This document shows positions 50,608 to 60,939 of a DNA stretch of 64,000 nucleotides, one piece after another. Each line of letters starts with the position of its first letter. The first letter of the stretch is position 1. Source of the stretch: Pararhodobacter zhoushanensis (lineage in GTDB: Bacteria; Pseudomonadota; Alphaproteobacteria; Rhodobacterales; Rhodobacteraceae). Location: assembly GCF_025949695.1 (NCBI RefSeq), contig NZ_JAPDFL010000001.1, positions 912,001-976,000 on the forward strand, written 5' to 3'. A model generated the notes under the pieces. The model ran no database searches. It saw only the letters and a list, made by a program, of their open reading frames with translations, and was not told where the DNA came from. Made by a program: the position numbers and the translations under genes.

Positions 50608-52236
50608 ATGGCCGAAACCGTCCTCTACGCCGCCCGCCGCATCATCACCATGGAGCCGACGCAGCCCTATGCGACCCATGTCGCCGTGCGCGACGGGCGC
50701 ATTCTGGCCGTCGGCGGCCCTGAGATTGCCGATGTCTGGGGCGGTGCGCGGCTGGATGAGCGGTTCCGCGATCAGGTCCTGCTGCCCGGTTTCGTCGAGG
50801 CGCACAGCCACATGATGACCGGTGCGCTGTGGACCTATCTCTATTGCGGCAACGTGGATCGCACCGATCCTGACGGCAATCTGTGGCCCGGCGTCCATAC
50901 CGTCGACGACATGATCGACCGGATGAAGGACGCCATCGCCAAGCTGCCCGCCGGTCAGCCGCTGGTCTGCTGGGGCTTTGATCCGCTGTTCTTTGCTGGC
51001 GACCGCCTGAACCGACATCATCTGGACCAAGCCTCGGCCGAGGTGCCGATTGCGGTGATGCACCAGAGCTTCCACCTGATGACCGTCAACTCCAGGGCGC
51101 TTGAGGTCGCGGGCTATGGCCCTGACACCAACGCCGAGGGCGTGGTGCGCCTGCCTGATGGCTCGCTGATGGGCGAGTTGCAGGAAATGGGCGCGATGTT
51201 CCCGGTGATGCGCCGCCTGAACATGGCGATCCGCGATATTTCCAAGGGCGAGCATGCCATCGTGCAATACGGCAAGGCCGCCGTGCAGACCGGCGTGACC
51301 ACCGCGACCGACCTGATGGCGGATCTGGCCGATGACGACGTGGCCACCCTGCTCGATGTGACCGGGCGCAAGGAGTACCCGCTGCGGCTGGTCCCGGCGC
51401 TGGGCGTGATCGGGCTGGAGCCGAAATCCGCCGCCGCCCGCGCGCTGGAGCTGCGCGCGAAATCGACCGACATGCTGCGCATGGGCATTTGCAAGGTGAT
51501 GACCGATGGCTCGATTCAGGGCTTCACCGCGCGGGTGAAATGGCCGGGCTATATCGGCGGGCAGCCGAACGGGCTGTGGAACCTTGAACCGGCGCGGCTG
51601 AAAGAGCTGGTGAAAACGCTGCATGCCGCGGGCCTGAACATGCAGGTTCATACCAATGGTGACGAGGCCAGCGACTTCATCCTCGATTGCTTTGAAGAAG
51701 CGATGGGACAGCACCCCACCGGTGACAGCCGCCACACGTTACAGCACTGTCAGATGGCCGGTGAGGACCAGTTCTACCGCGCCGCGCGGCTGGGTGTCTG
51801 CGTCAACCTGTTCGCCAATCACCTGTGGTATTACGGCGATGCGCATGCCGAATTCACCGTCGGCCCCGACCGCGCCGCCCGGATGAACGCCTGCCGCTCG
51901 GCGCTGGACAATGGCGTGACGCTGGCGATCCATTCGGACAGTCCGGTGACACCGCTGGGCCCGCTGCATGTCGCATGGTGCGCGGTGAACCGCATCACGC
52001 CCAAGGGCCGGGTGCTGGGGGCCAATCAGCGCCTTTCGGTGATGGAGGCGCTGCATGCCATCACGCTGGGTGCCGCGCGCACGCTGAAACTGGACCGCGA
52101 GGTCGGCTCGATCACCCCCGGCAAAGCCGCCGATTTCGCCGTGCTGGGCGATGACCCGCTGTCGCTGGCCCCTGAGGCGCTGCGCGACATTCCGGTGCTG
52201 GGGACCGTGCAGGGCGGGCGCGTGTTCGTGAAATGA
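50608..52236 (+). CDS. Amidohydrolase 3 family (YtcJ-like) metal-dependent hydrolase
   Basis: A 542-aa hydrolase of the amidohydrolase superfamily. The metal site starts at EAHSHMM (His66, His68); further ligand regions are MQVHTNGDEASDF, HTLQHCQMA and the aspartate in LAIHSDSPVTPLGP near residue 450. The beta-sandwich caps the ends (ITMEPTQPYATHVAVRDGRI; GSITPGKAADFAVLGDDP). The substrate is unknown. It shares an ATGA overlap with the CobW gene and is divergent from the opp operon, so it may act on the imported compound. Confidence 0.87.
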   Translation: MAETVLYAARRIITMEPTQPYATHVAVRDGRILAVGGPEIADVWGGARLDERFRDQVLLPGFVEAHSHMMTGALWTYLYCGNVDRTDPDGNLWPGVHTVDDMIDRMKDAIAKLPAGQPLVCWGFDPLFFAGDRLNRHHLDQASAEVPIAVMHQSFHLMTVNSRALEVAGYGPDTNAEGVVRLPDGSLMGELQEMGAMFPVMRRLNMAIRDISKGEHAIVQYGKAAVQTGVTTATDLMADLADDDVATLLDVTGRKEYPLRLVPALGVIGLEPKSAAARALELRAKSTDMLRMGICKVMTDGSIQGFTARVKWPGYIGGQPNGLWNLEPARLKELVKTLHAAGLNMQVHTNGDEASDFILDCFEEAMGQHPTGDSRHTLQHCQMAGEDQFYRAARLGVCVNLFANHLWYYGDAHAEFTVGPDRAARMNACRSALDNGVTLAIHSDSPVTPLGPLHVAWCAVNRITPKGRVLGANQRLSVMEALHAITLGAARTLKLDREVGSITPGKAADFAVLGDDPLSLAPEALRDIPVLGTVQGGRVFVK

Positions 52237-53165
52237 GCCCGATCCCCGTCACGCTGATCGCGGGCTATCTGGGCGCGGGCAAGACCACCGTGGTCAACCA
52301 CCTTTTGTCCGATACCCACGGCATGCGGATCTGTGTTCTGGTCAATGACTTCGGTGAGATCGCACTGGATGCCGATCTCATCGAGAACCGCTCGGGCGAT
52401 ACGCTGGCGCTGTCGAATGGCTGCATGTGCTGCACCATCGGCGATGACTTCTACGACGCGATCGACCGCATCCTGCGGCTGGACCCGCGGCCCGAGCATC
52501 TGGTGATCGAAACCTCGGGCGTGGCCGATCCGTTCAAGGTCGGCCAGATCGCCTTGGCCGAGCCGGACCTGACGTTGCAGGGCGTCGTCGTCGTGGTCGA
52601 TGCGGTGAATTTCGGCGCGTCGCTGGCCGATGCGTTTCTGGGTGAAACGCTGCGCAACCAGATCGCCACGGCGGGGCTGGTGCTGGTAACCAAATCCGAC
52701 ATCGCGCCGCAAGGTGCGTTGAAACAGCTGCGCGCCACGCTCGCTGAACTGGCGCCCGAAGCCCTGCGGCTGGTCGCGGATTATGGCCGCGTGCCGGCCG
52801 AAATGCTGCTCGAACCGCTGGCGCTGCGCCTGCGGCGGGACGCGCCGCACGCCGGGCACGGGGGGCATCACCACGACCACGGGGCCGAATATCGCGGCTG
52901 GGTGTATCGCGGGGACGGCGTGGCCGACCCGGCGGCGTTGGACGCGCTGCTCAAAGCAGCCATCCCCGGTCTCTATCGTCTCAAGGGTCTGATGCCGCTC
53001 TCCGATGGCGGTTGGTGCAGCTTTCACCGCGCAGGGGCGCAGTCCGACCGTCGCCCGGCCACGCCGCCGAAAGGGCAGGGGCGGGCGGTGGCGGTCGGTC
53101 TGGCGGATCGTTTTGACCCCGCCCAGCTTCAGTCCGCCTGGGACGCGATCCTGCGCAACGCTTAG
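52233..53165 (+). CDS. CobW/G3E family GTPase (metallochaperone)
   Basis: A 310-aa G3E GTPase. Walker A GYLGAGKTT (residues 11-19), the metal motif GCMCC (64-67 region), the Walker B/switch segment VIETSGVADP, and the base-specificity TKSD. A histidine-rich loop (HAGHGGHHHDHG, near residue 207) and the CobW C-terminal domain follow. Family members load Zn, Co or Fe into client enzymes. Coupling to the amidohydrolase suggests that this hydrolase is the client. AGG-type site overlap only. Confidence 0.9.
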   Translation: MSPIPVTLIAGYLGAGKTTVVNHLLSDTHGMRICVLVNDFGEIALDADLIENRSGDTLALSNGCMCCTIGDDFYDAIDRILRLDPRPEHLVIETSGVADPFKVGQIALAEPDLTLQGVVVVVDAVNFGASLADAFLGETLRNQIATAGLVLVTKSDIAPQGALKQLRATLAELAPEALRLVADYGRVPAEMLLEPLALRLRRDAPHAGHGGHHHDHGAEYRGWVYRGDGVADPAALDALLKAAIPGLYRLKGLMPLSDGGWCSFHRAGAQSDRRPATPPKGQGRAVAVGLADRFDPAQLQSAWDAILRNA

Positions 53166-53168
53166 GTT

Positions 53169-53196
53169 TTGACGAAAACGCCGGTTGCGGTATCGT
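53169..53196 (+). promoter_or_regulatory. Promoter of the second KGGSK small gene
   Basis: TTGACG (53169-53174), 16 nt, TATCGT (53191-53196), identical in both hexamers and spacer to 44550-44577. A transcript would start near 53203 and have a leader of about 48 nt. Confidence 0.65.
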
Positions 53197-53198
53197 GT

Positions 53199-53225
53199 CT
53201 GAACCCGCGCCCGCGCGGGGTTCAG
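53199..53225 (+). terminator. Hairpin in the cobW-small gene gap
   Basis: CTGAACCC and GGGTTCAG, extended by GCGC/GCGC with one bulged G, form a strong hairpin around CCC. It can end the amidohydrolase-cobW transcript and also lies in the leader of the small gene. Confidence 0.55.
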
Positions 53226-53250
53226 CCAGAGCCATTCAGGAGAGACATTA

Positions 53251-53403
53251 ATGACCAAAGGTGTACCAAGCAGCGGCAAGGGATCGGCCAGCGGCGTGCT
53301 GCCGGGCGGCGCGAAAAAGCCCGCAGGCAGCGGCGGCAACAGCGAAGAAAGCCGGGTGACCTCGGGCCTGCCGACGGGCGGCAGCAAGGGCGGCTCGAAA
53401 TAA
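53251..53403 (+). CDS. Small Gly/Ser/Lys-rich protein with KGGSK tail, copy 2 (50 aa)
   Basis: A 50-aa low-complexity protein starting MTKGVPSSGKGSASG and ending GGSKGGSK. It contains two copies of a SGxLPxGG-type element (SGVLPGG, SGLPTGG). Like copy 1 (44671) it is basic, Gly/Ser/Lys-rich and without hydrophobic core; the two share the C-terminal KGGSK and short GKGS elements rather than full alignment. AGGAGAG lies 8 nt before ATG, an identical promoter precedes it, and a hairpin follows at 53422. Function is unknown. Confidence 0.65.
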   Translation: MTKGVPSSGKGSASGVLPGGAKKPAGSGGNSEESRVTSGLPTGGSKGGSK

Positions 53404-53421
53404 CCGCGTGCATAAGAAAAA

Positions 53422-53445
53422 TGGCCGGCCACCAAGGGCCGGCCA
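53422..53445 (+). terminator. Hairpin after the second KGGSK gene
   Basis: TGGCCGGCC and GGCCGGCCA form a perfect 9-bp stem with an ACCAAG loop. On the minus side it also lies downstream of lysR (stop at 53487), so it can serve both convergent genes. There is no T-run on the plus strand. Confidence 0.65.
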
Positions 53446-53486
53446 GTCTAAGGATCTGACCGGAGGGAACGGTCAGAGCAGGGAAA

Positions 53487-54392
53487 TCACCAGATTTCAG
53501 GGCCTTTTTCAGCGAATTGCTCGACCAGAAAGTCGATGAATGCGCGGACTTTGGGCTGCGTGAAGCGCCCCGGCGGGTAGACCGCGTAGATGCCCAGCGT
53601 GGTTTGCGGCAGCTCGGGGATCACGTCCTCGACCAGTCCTTGCGCCATCGCGTCGTGGTACAGAAAGCTCGGCAGATAGGCGATGCCCAGCCCCTTGACC
53701 GCTGCGTTGAGCAGCGAGTGGCCGTCATTGACCGTCAGCCAGCCATTGCCGCGCACCTGCCGCACCTCACCCGAGGCGGCGGTGATGCGCCAGACATTGG
53801 CGCTGGATTGATTCGAATAATGCAGCAGGCGATGCTCGTTCAGATCGTCGATCTTGGCCGGGCGGCCATGCTCTTGAATATAGCGCGGCGAGGCGATCAG
53901 GCGCTGCGCCGTCTCGGTGATCTTGCGGGCGCGCAGCGAGCTGTCTTCCATCTCGCCGACGCGAATGGACATGTCGAACCCTTCCGAGATCAGCTCGACA
54001 TAGCGGTTCTTGAGCACCATGTTGACGCTGATTTCAGGATATTCCGACAGAAATTCATCCAGGATCGGCGACAGCAAACCCACGCCGAAATCGGTGGCAA
54101 CCGACATCCGCAGCACGCCTGAGGGGGCCGATTGCATGGCGGTGACAATGCTGTCCGCTTCGCCTGCGTCATTCAGCACGCGGCGGGCGCGATCATAGTA
54201 AACAAGGCCAATCTCGGTGGGGCTGACCCGGCGCGTCGTGCGGTTCAGCAGGCGCGCGCCCAGCCGGGCTTCCAGCGATGAGACGTGCTTTGAGACGGCG
54301 GATTTGGAAATCCCCATCTTGCGTGCCGCGTCGGTAAACCCGCCTTGGTCGACCACCGTAGCAAAAGCTTCCATTTCGGTCAGACGGTCCAT
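53487..54392 (-). CDS. LysR family transcriptional regulator
   Basis: A 301-aa regulator. The winged helix at residues 1-62 includes FTDAARKMGISKSAVSKHVSSLEARLGARLLNRTTRRVSPTE (read in parts), typical of the CrgA/LeuO-like subgroup. The ligand-binding domain follows. It lies downstream of an AEC carrier gene on the same strand, 159 bp apart; the target genes are not clear from position. Confidence 0.9.
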   Translation of the reverse strand: MDRLTEMEAFATVVDQGGFTDAARKMGISKSAVSKHVSSLEARLGARLLNRTTRRVSPTEIGLVYYDRARRVLNDAGEADSIVTAMQSAPSGVLRMSVATDFGVGLLSPILDEFLSEYPEISVNMVLKNRYVELISEGFDMSIRVGEMEDSSLRARKITETAQRLIASPRYIQEHGRPAKIDDLNEHRLLHYSNQSSANVWRITAASGEVRQVRGNGWLTVNDGHSLLNAAVKGLGIAYLPSFLYHDAMAQGLVEDVIPELPQTTLGIYAVYPPGRFTQPKVRAFIDFLVEQFAEKGPEIW

Positions 54393-54551
54393 GCTACACC
54401 TGTGCCCACTGTTTCGATGTTTCCGTTACACCTCCCAATTGCGGCGCCAAATGGGCGCACCTTGGGTTTTCATGGGACAGTTGTTCCATTTCTCGAGTCA
54501 ATCGAGGCTAAATGCCTGGATCGTTTCGATTTATTGGCATTAATGCGGCGC

Positions 54552-55463
54552 TCAGAGGGCGGATTGGACAGCGGTGATCCACAATGGCAGGCTTATCGCC
54601 GCCAGTAATGTCGACTGTGCGACGACAGTCGCGGTCAGCATCCGGTCCGCGCCGAATCCCGCCGCCAGCACATGCGCGGCCGATGCGGTGGGCAGGGCGG
54701 CGAACATTGTCAGGATTTGCGTCAGCGCAGGGTCGGCCCCGACTGCGCGGCAAATGGCAAAGGTGACGGCGGGCAGCAACACCAGCTTGACCCCCACCAG
54801 CACGCCGCTGAACGCATCCATCCGCGCCAGCGCCCGCCAGTCCATCGTCGCGCCAATCGACAGCAGCGCCACCGGGATCGCCGCTTGTGCCAGCAGCACC
54901 AGCGGGGCCATCAGCAGGGCGGGCGGTATCCAGCCGCTGATCCCCACCATCACCCCGGCGACCGAGGCAAGCAGGAACGGGTTCAGCACCACCCGCGTCA
55001 CCGTCGCCCAAAGCCCCAGATTGCCGCCCCGCGACAGTGCCGAGACCGCGAAGATATTCGCCAGCGGCACGGCCATGCCCGCCACGACGGCCATCATCGC
55101 GGTGTCGGCATGGCTGAGCGTCGCAACCGCGACAAACCCCATCGCGGTGTTGAAGCGCCACGCCGTCTGCCAGGCACCGGCGAAGTCCAGAAAGCTCTCA
55201 GGTCCGAACCGCCGCGCGGCATAACCCGCGATCAGCCCCAGCGTCAGGATCGCCCAGACCGCCGGACCAATAACCGCCACCCGCGTCAGATCCATCGGGC
55301 GGGCGGCGGCGGCGGTGAACAGCAGGGCGGGAAACAGCAGTTCGAAATTCAGCCGGTCCAGGCCGGTCCAGGCATTTTCCGACAGCCGCCGCCGCACCAG
55401 CCCGCCCAGCCCCACCAACAGGAAGCTGGGCACCAGACCGGCAAGGACGGCGGCGAAGATCAC
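54552..55463 (-). CDS. AEC family transporter (second copy)
   Basis: A 303-aa membrane carrier with about ten hydrophobic helices, starting VPSFLLVGLGGLVRRRL. The central family motif is TAMGFVAVATL (near residue 90) and the second half has ALLSIGATMDWRALARM. The start appears to be GTG at 55463, directly next to the dienoyl-CoA reductase stop, so the two are co-transcribed. The substrate is unknown; it is only distantly like the AEC gene at 25388. Confidence 0.82.
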   Translation of the reverse strand: MIFAAVLAGLVPSFLLVGLGGLVRRRLSENAWTGLDRLNFELLFPALLFTAAAARPMDLTRVAVIGPAVWAILTLGLIAGYAARRFGPESFLDFAGAWQTAWRFNTAMGFVAVATLSHADTAMMAVVAGMAVPLANIFAVSALSRGGNLGLWATVTRVVLNPFLLASVAGVMVGISGWIPPALLMAPLVLLAQAAIPVALLSIGATMDWRALARMDAFSGVLVGVKLVLLPAVTFAICRAVGADPALTQILTMFAALPTASAAHVLAAGFGADRMLTATVVAQSTLLAAISLPLWITAVQSAL

Positions 55464-57551
<2,088 letters not shown>

Positions 57552-57638
57552 TCAGGCCGCCGCCCTGCCAAAGACGTCAGGCCAAAAACCTGCCGCAATT
57601 ACCCTGCACGACAGGGCGTCGCTTGTGTTGAGGGTTTC

Positions 57639-58040
57639 ATGTCCGTTACCGTGTTTTACGCCATCGCGCTCTATTTGGTCGCGATCAACCTTCTCACCTT
57701 TGCGATGTTTCGCATCGACAAGCAGCGCGCCATCGGCGACGGCTGGCGCATCCCTGAGGCCAATCTGCTGACGGCCGCGTTCTTCGGCGGCTCGGTGGGC
57801 GCGCGCGCCGGGCAGGTGTTGTTGCGCCACAAGTCCCGCAAAGAGCCGTTCCGCAGTCAGCTCAAAGGCATCATGATCCTGCAGGTCGCCGTCGTGATGA
57901 TCGCAACGGCAGCGTTCTTCATGCCGTCTCAGCGCGGTCGTGTCCTCTCGATGCTGCAAGCCACGCTGACCGCACAGAGCGCGCCTGCCGAGTCTTTCAG
58001 CAGACCGGCCCAAGTGATCATCCACCGCGGCGTGAACTGA
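57639..58040 (+). CDS. DUF1294 family membrane protein
   Basis: A 133-aa protein with two hydrophobic helices (FYAIALYLVAINLLTFAMF and LKGIMILQVAVVMIATAAFF) and the family core RIDKQRA...WRIPE...FFGGSVGARAG...RHKSRKEPFR. The C-terminal 30 residues extend beyond the usual domain. Function is unknown. ATG 57639 is preceded by a weak GAGGG. Confidence 0.8.
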   Translation: MSVTVFYAIALYLVAINLLTFAMFRIDKQRAIGDGWRIPEANLLTAAFFGGSVGARAGQVLLRHKSRKEPFRSQLKGIMILQVAVVMIATAAFFMPSQRGRVLSMLQATLTAQSAPAESFSRPAQVIIHRGVN

Positions 58041-58135
58041 GCGGGGACACGCCCCGAACGGATCGGCGCGGGTATCGGACAGGGGCCGGGGGTGGTAGGG
58101 CTGGTGGTGTAGCGCACACGCAAGGAACCCGGATC

Positions 58136-58960
58136 GTGGCACACCTGACCCAAGAAGGCCGCTCACTGGTGGCGTCGATTGCCGCGCGGCACGGGCTGAG
58201 CGAGGCTGCGGTCGAGCATATGCTCTATGCCGTCGCTGCTGGTCACGGCACGCAGGCGCAGTTCAACTGCCCCGAGCTGGGCGGCATGGGGCAATGGTCG
58301 CTGGGCGGCATGACCATGGTCGGCGACATGTTCAACAACGGGCTGAAGGCGCGGGTTGACGCGCTGTGTTCCGAGCTGTCGGGGATCGTGCGCGATCATG
58401 CGATCTTTGGCGCGCCAACCTCGTCGCAGACGCAGTCGCAGGGCGGGAACTCTGGCACGCCGGGCGTCAGCCTGTATGTGCAGCCTGCCGGGAACGGCTG
58501 GCCATCCGAGCTGGGCCAGCCCGCGTCGGTCGGCACACAAAACGACATGCGTTATGCGTGGTTCCCGCAGGCGCGGCGGCTGGCGATTGATGTCGCAGGC
58601 ACGATGACCGTCTACGATACCGGCGATCACCAGATCAGCGGTTTCGGTCAGGCGCAGAGCGGCGGGCAGAGCCTGTCGTTCAACAGCCAGTACGGCCTGA
58701 TCGACGTGTCGCAACTGCGCGTAGTCGAGGGTGCGGCGCTCCCTGTTGCTGACCCCGTTGCCGAGCCTCCGCAACAACGCTGGGAGCCGACACCCGCCCC
58801 CGCGCAAAACCCCGCGCCGTCGGCGCCGCCCGCTGCTGAACCCATGAGCGACGACCAGATCTTCAGCCGGATCGAGCGTCTGGCGGGCCTGTTCGAAAAG
58901 GGCATCCTCACCCAGACCGAATACGAGACGAAAAAGGCCGAACTGCTCGCCCGTCTCTGA
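58136..58960 (+). CDS. SHOCT-domain protein of unknown function
   Basis: A 274-aa soluble protein with GTG start and AAGGA upstream. The first 90 residues include GQWSLGGMTMVGDMFNNGLKARVDAL, the middle is beta-rich (VSLYVQPAGNGWP), then a Pro/Ala-rich linker leads to a C-terminal SHOCT domain: IERLAGLFEKGILTQTEYETKKAELL (read in parts). SHOCT is a short oligomerisation module. This layout is common in unannotated proteins with a phage-shock or adaptor flavour; no function can be assigned. Confidence 0.78.
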   Translation: MAHLTQEGRSLVASIAARHGLSEAAVEHMLYAVAAGHGTQAQFNCPELGGMGQWSLGGMTMVGDMFNNGLKARVDALCSELSGIVRDHAIFGAPTSSQTQSQGGNSGTPGVSLYVQPAGNGWPSELGQPASVGTQNDMRYAWFPQARRLAIDVAGTMTVYDTGDHQISGFGQAQSGGQSLSFNSQYGLIDVSQLRVVEGAALPVADPVAEPPQQRWEPTPAPAQNPAPSAPPAAEPMSDDQIFSRIERLAGLFEKGILTQTEYETKKAELLARL

Positions 58961-59005
58961 CCGCGCGGCCTTGCGCTCGGCCCTGCCCGGCGCGACACAG
59001 GCACG

Positions 59006-59902
59006 ATGGAAGCCTGGGTTCTCATCACCATCGTCGCCGCCGGGGTGCAGACCCTGCGCTTCATGCTGCAAAAACGTCTCAAGGGGCTGGGCCTGTCGAC
59101 GGGCGGCGCGACGTTTTCGCGCTTTCTCTTCGCCGGCCCCCTCGCGGTTACGGGCCTGATCGCCCTGATGCTCTGGCACCAAACCGCGCTGCCGCCCCTG
59201 TCGGCGCGCTTCTGGGCCTTCGCGGTACTGGGGGGCATGGGGCAGATCATCGCCACCTTCTGCACCGTCTCGCTGTTTTCCGAGCGCAGCTTCGCCGTCG
59301 GCATCGCCTTTACCAAGACCGAGACAATCCAGCTGGCCGCGTTTTCCGCGCTGGTGCTGGGCGAAGGTGTCTCGGCCATCGGGTTTGCCGCGATCATCAT
59401 CGGCACCGCTGGCGTCGTGCTGATCTCGCGCCCGCCACAGGGCTGGCGCAGCGGCAAGGTGCTGAACCGCGCCACGGTTCTGGGTATCGCGGCGGGGGCG
59501 CTGTTTGGCCTGTCTGCGCTGGGCTATCGCGGGGCGACGCTGGAAATCGCCAACCCTGACGCGCTGTTCCGCGCCACCGCCGCGCTGGCCATGGTCACCA
59601 CGTTTCAGGTCGTCGCGATGGGGCTCTGGCTGCGCTGGCGCGAACCGGGCGAAATGGGGCGCGTGCTGGCCACCTGGCGTTCGACCCTGCCGGTCGGTGT
59701 GACCGGCGTGCTGGGCAGCCTGGGTTGGTTCACCGCCTTCGCGCTGCAAAACGCCGCCTATGTGCGCAGCGTCGGACAGGTCGAGCTGCTGTTCTCCATC
59801 GCCATTTCGGCGCTGGTGTTCCGCGAGCGGCCCAAGGCGGTGGAGCTGGCGGGGATCGCGCTGTTGTCGCTGTCGATCGTGGCGATTGTGCTGCTGGCCT
59901 GA
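59006..59902 (+). CDS. EamA/DMT family transporter (second copy)
   Basis: A 298-aa membrane protein with ten helices in two EamA repeats, for example FAVGIAFTKTETIQLAAFSALVLGE in the first (read in parts) and VRSVGQVELLFSIAISALVF in the second. Such proteins export amino acids or related metabolites; the substrate is unknown. It ends 3 bp from the convergent lipoprotein gene. Confidence 0.85.
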   Translation: MEAWVLITIVAAGVQTLRFMLQKRLKGLGLSTGGATFSRFLFAGPLAVTGLIALMLWHQTALPPLSARFWAFAVLGGMGQIIATFCTVSLFSERSFAVGIAFTKTETIQLAAFSALVLGEGVSAIGFAAIIIGTAGVVLISRPPQGWRSGKVLNRATVLGIAAGALFGLSALGYRGATLEIANPDALFRATAALAMVTTFQVVAMGLWLRWREPGEMGRVLATWRSTLPVGVTGVLGSLGWFTAFALQNAAYVRSVGQVELLFSIAISALVFRERPKAVELAGIALLSLSIVAIVLLA

Positions 59903-59905
59903 AGC

Positions 59906-60523
59906 TTATTGCGCAGCGTTCTGGGTCCGCATCCGCATGACAAAGTTGCGCAGAATGGCCAGCCCGCTGTCGCGCTCGAACGGGTGATCGGCGGCGGCCA
60001 GCACGGACAGCGTGATGATCCGTCCCGCGACCGGCAGGATCGCGCGCCAGTAGGTCTCGTCAAAGGCGCTGGGGTTGCCATTGTCATGGATCAGCAGCCA
60101 GATCACGCCATCGGCGAAGTTTGCGGCTTCGACCGTGACGTCCGACGGATCGCCCGAGCGGCTGAGCTGCGCGCGGCCGGGCATGGATTGCAGAAAGGTG
60201 GTCAGGCGGCGCAGGCTGTCGGGGTTGCCGTCCGATTCAAGCCCGGTGATCGTGGCACTCAGCACCGGCGAGGCCCGCAGCGTGCTGCGGCAGCGCACCA
60301 GCAGCACGAAGGCTTCGATATCGCTCTCGCTGGTCGCCTCGACGTCCACACAGTACCCCGCCGGACCCGTCACCGTCACCGCGTCGCGCAAGACCTGAAC
60401 GGAACTGGGCCCTGTGGCGGGCAGCAACCCTCGGGTGGCGGCTTGCGTCAGGGGTTCCGTCTCGAAACAGGCGGCCAGCGGCAGCATCAAGGCAATAAGC
60501 CCAAGGTGCAGCCACCTGATCAT
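59906..60523 (-). CDS. Lipoprotein of unknown function
   Basis: A 205-aa protein with a lipoprotein signal ending LPLAAC (lipid Cys about residue 19). The mature part contains two cysteines (GYCVDVE and LVRCRSTL) that may pair, and the segment SMPGRAQLSRSGDP. No known domain is recognised. ATG 60523 was chosen because the signal peptide begins there; an upstream in-frame start would add a non-hydrophobic prefix. The ribosome site is weak. Confidence 0.65.
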   Translation of the reverse strand: MIRWLHLGLIALMLPLAACFETEPLTQAATRGLLPATGPSSVQVLRDAVTVTGPAGYCVDVEATSESDIEAFVLLVRCRSTLRASPVLSATITGLESDGNPDSLRRLTTFLQSMPGRAQLSRSGDPSDVTVEAANFADGVIWLLIHDNGNPSAFDETYWRAILPVAGRIITLSVLAAADHPFERDSGLAILRNFVMRMRTQNAAQ

Positions 60524-60939
60524 GCCTGAGCCAACCCTCGGACAGAGGTGGTCAGGGGCACGGCAGTGAGAGGGGGGCACTGGGGCATCGGGTCGTCCGG
60601 TAAGGAAACATCAGGGATAGTGAATGCTTTGATCTTGGGCAAGTGCGCTGAAAGCCTGAGCGCGGAACGAACACGCATTCTGCCCCGGCTGACCGATGGG
60701 GGCACGGCGGCATGTCGCCGCGCCTTATGACGACTCGACACAGCGCCCGTGGCGCGCTATCAGCGTGCCATGATCACATGCTTCGCCTCTGCTGCTCTGC
60801 GACGCCGACGCTTTAGCGTCTGATCACCCGTGTCTGCGTGGCCGCTGGCTGCCGGACATGCCCACCCCCGCCTGAACCTGCATTGACTTGGCCCGTTGCC
60901 TTCGGCACGAATGGGCCTTCGCTTTTAAGGGTCTTTCCC
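60524..60939 (+). other. 416-bp divergent gap and argD leader region
   Basis: No convincing gene is seen. It separates the lipoprotein gene from argD. Within it GGCCC (60890-60894) pairs with GGGCC (60913-60917), with an inner TGCC-TTC-GGCA hairpin, followed by TTCGCTTTT (60918-60925) just before the argD ribosome site. This has the form of an intrinsic terminator in the argD leader, or the end of a short RNA made from the gap. The rest is GC-rich with no other clear signal. Confidence 0.45.

Noticed and set aside
60524..60939. A structured housekeeping RNA (6S, 4.5S or tmRNA) in the argD gap
   Set aside because: None of the conserved cores I know for these RNAs is present; only a terminator-like hairpin can be supported.
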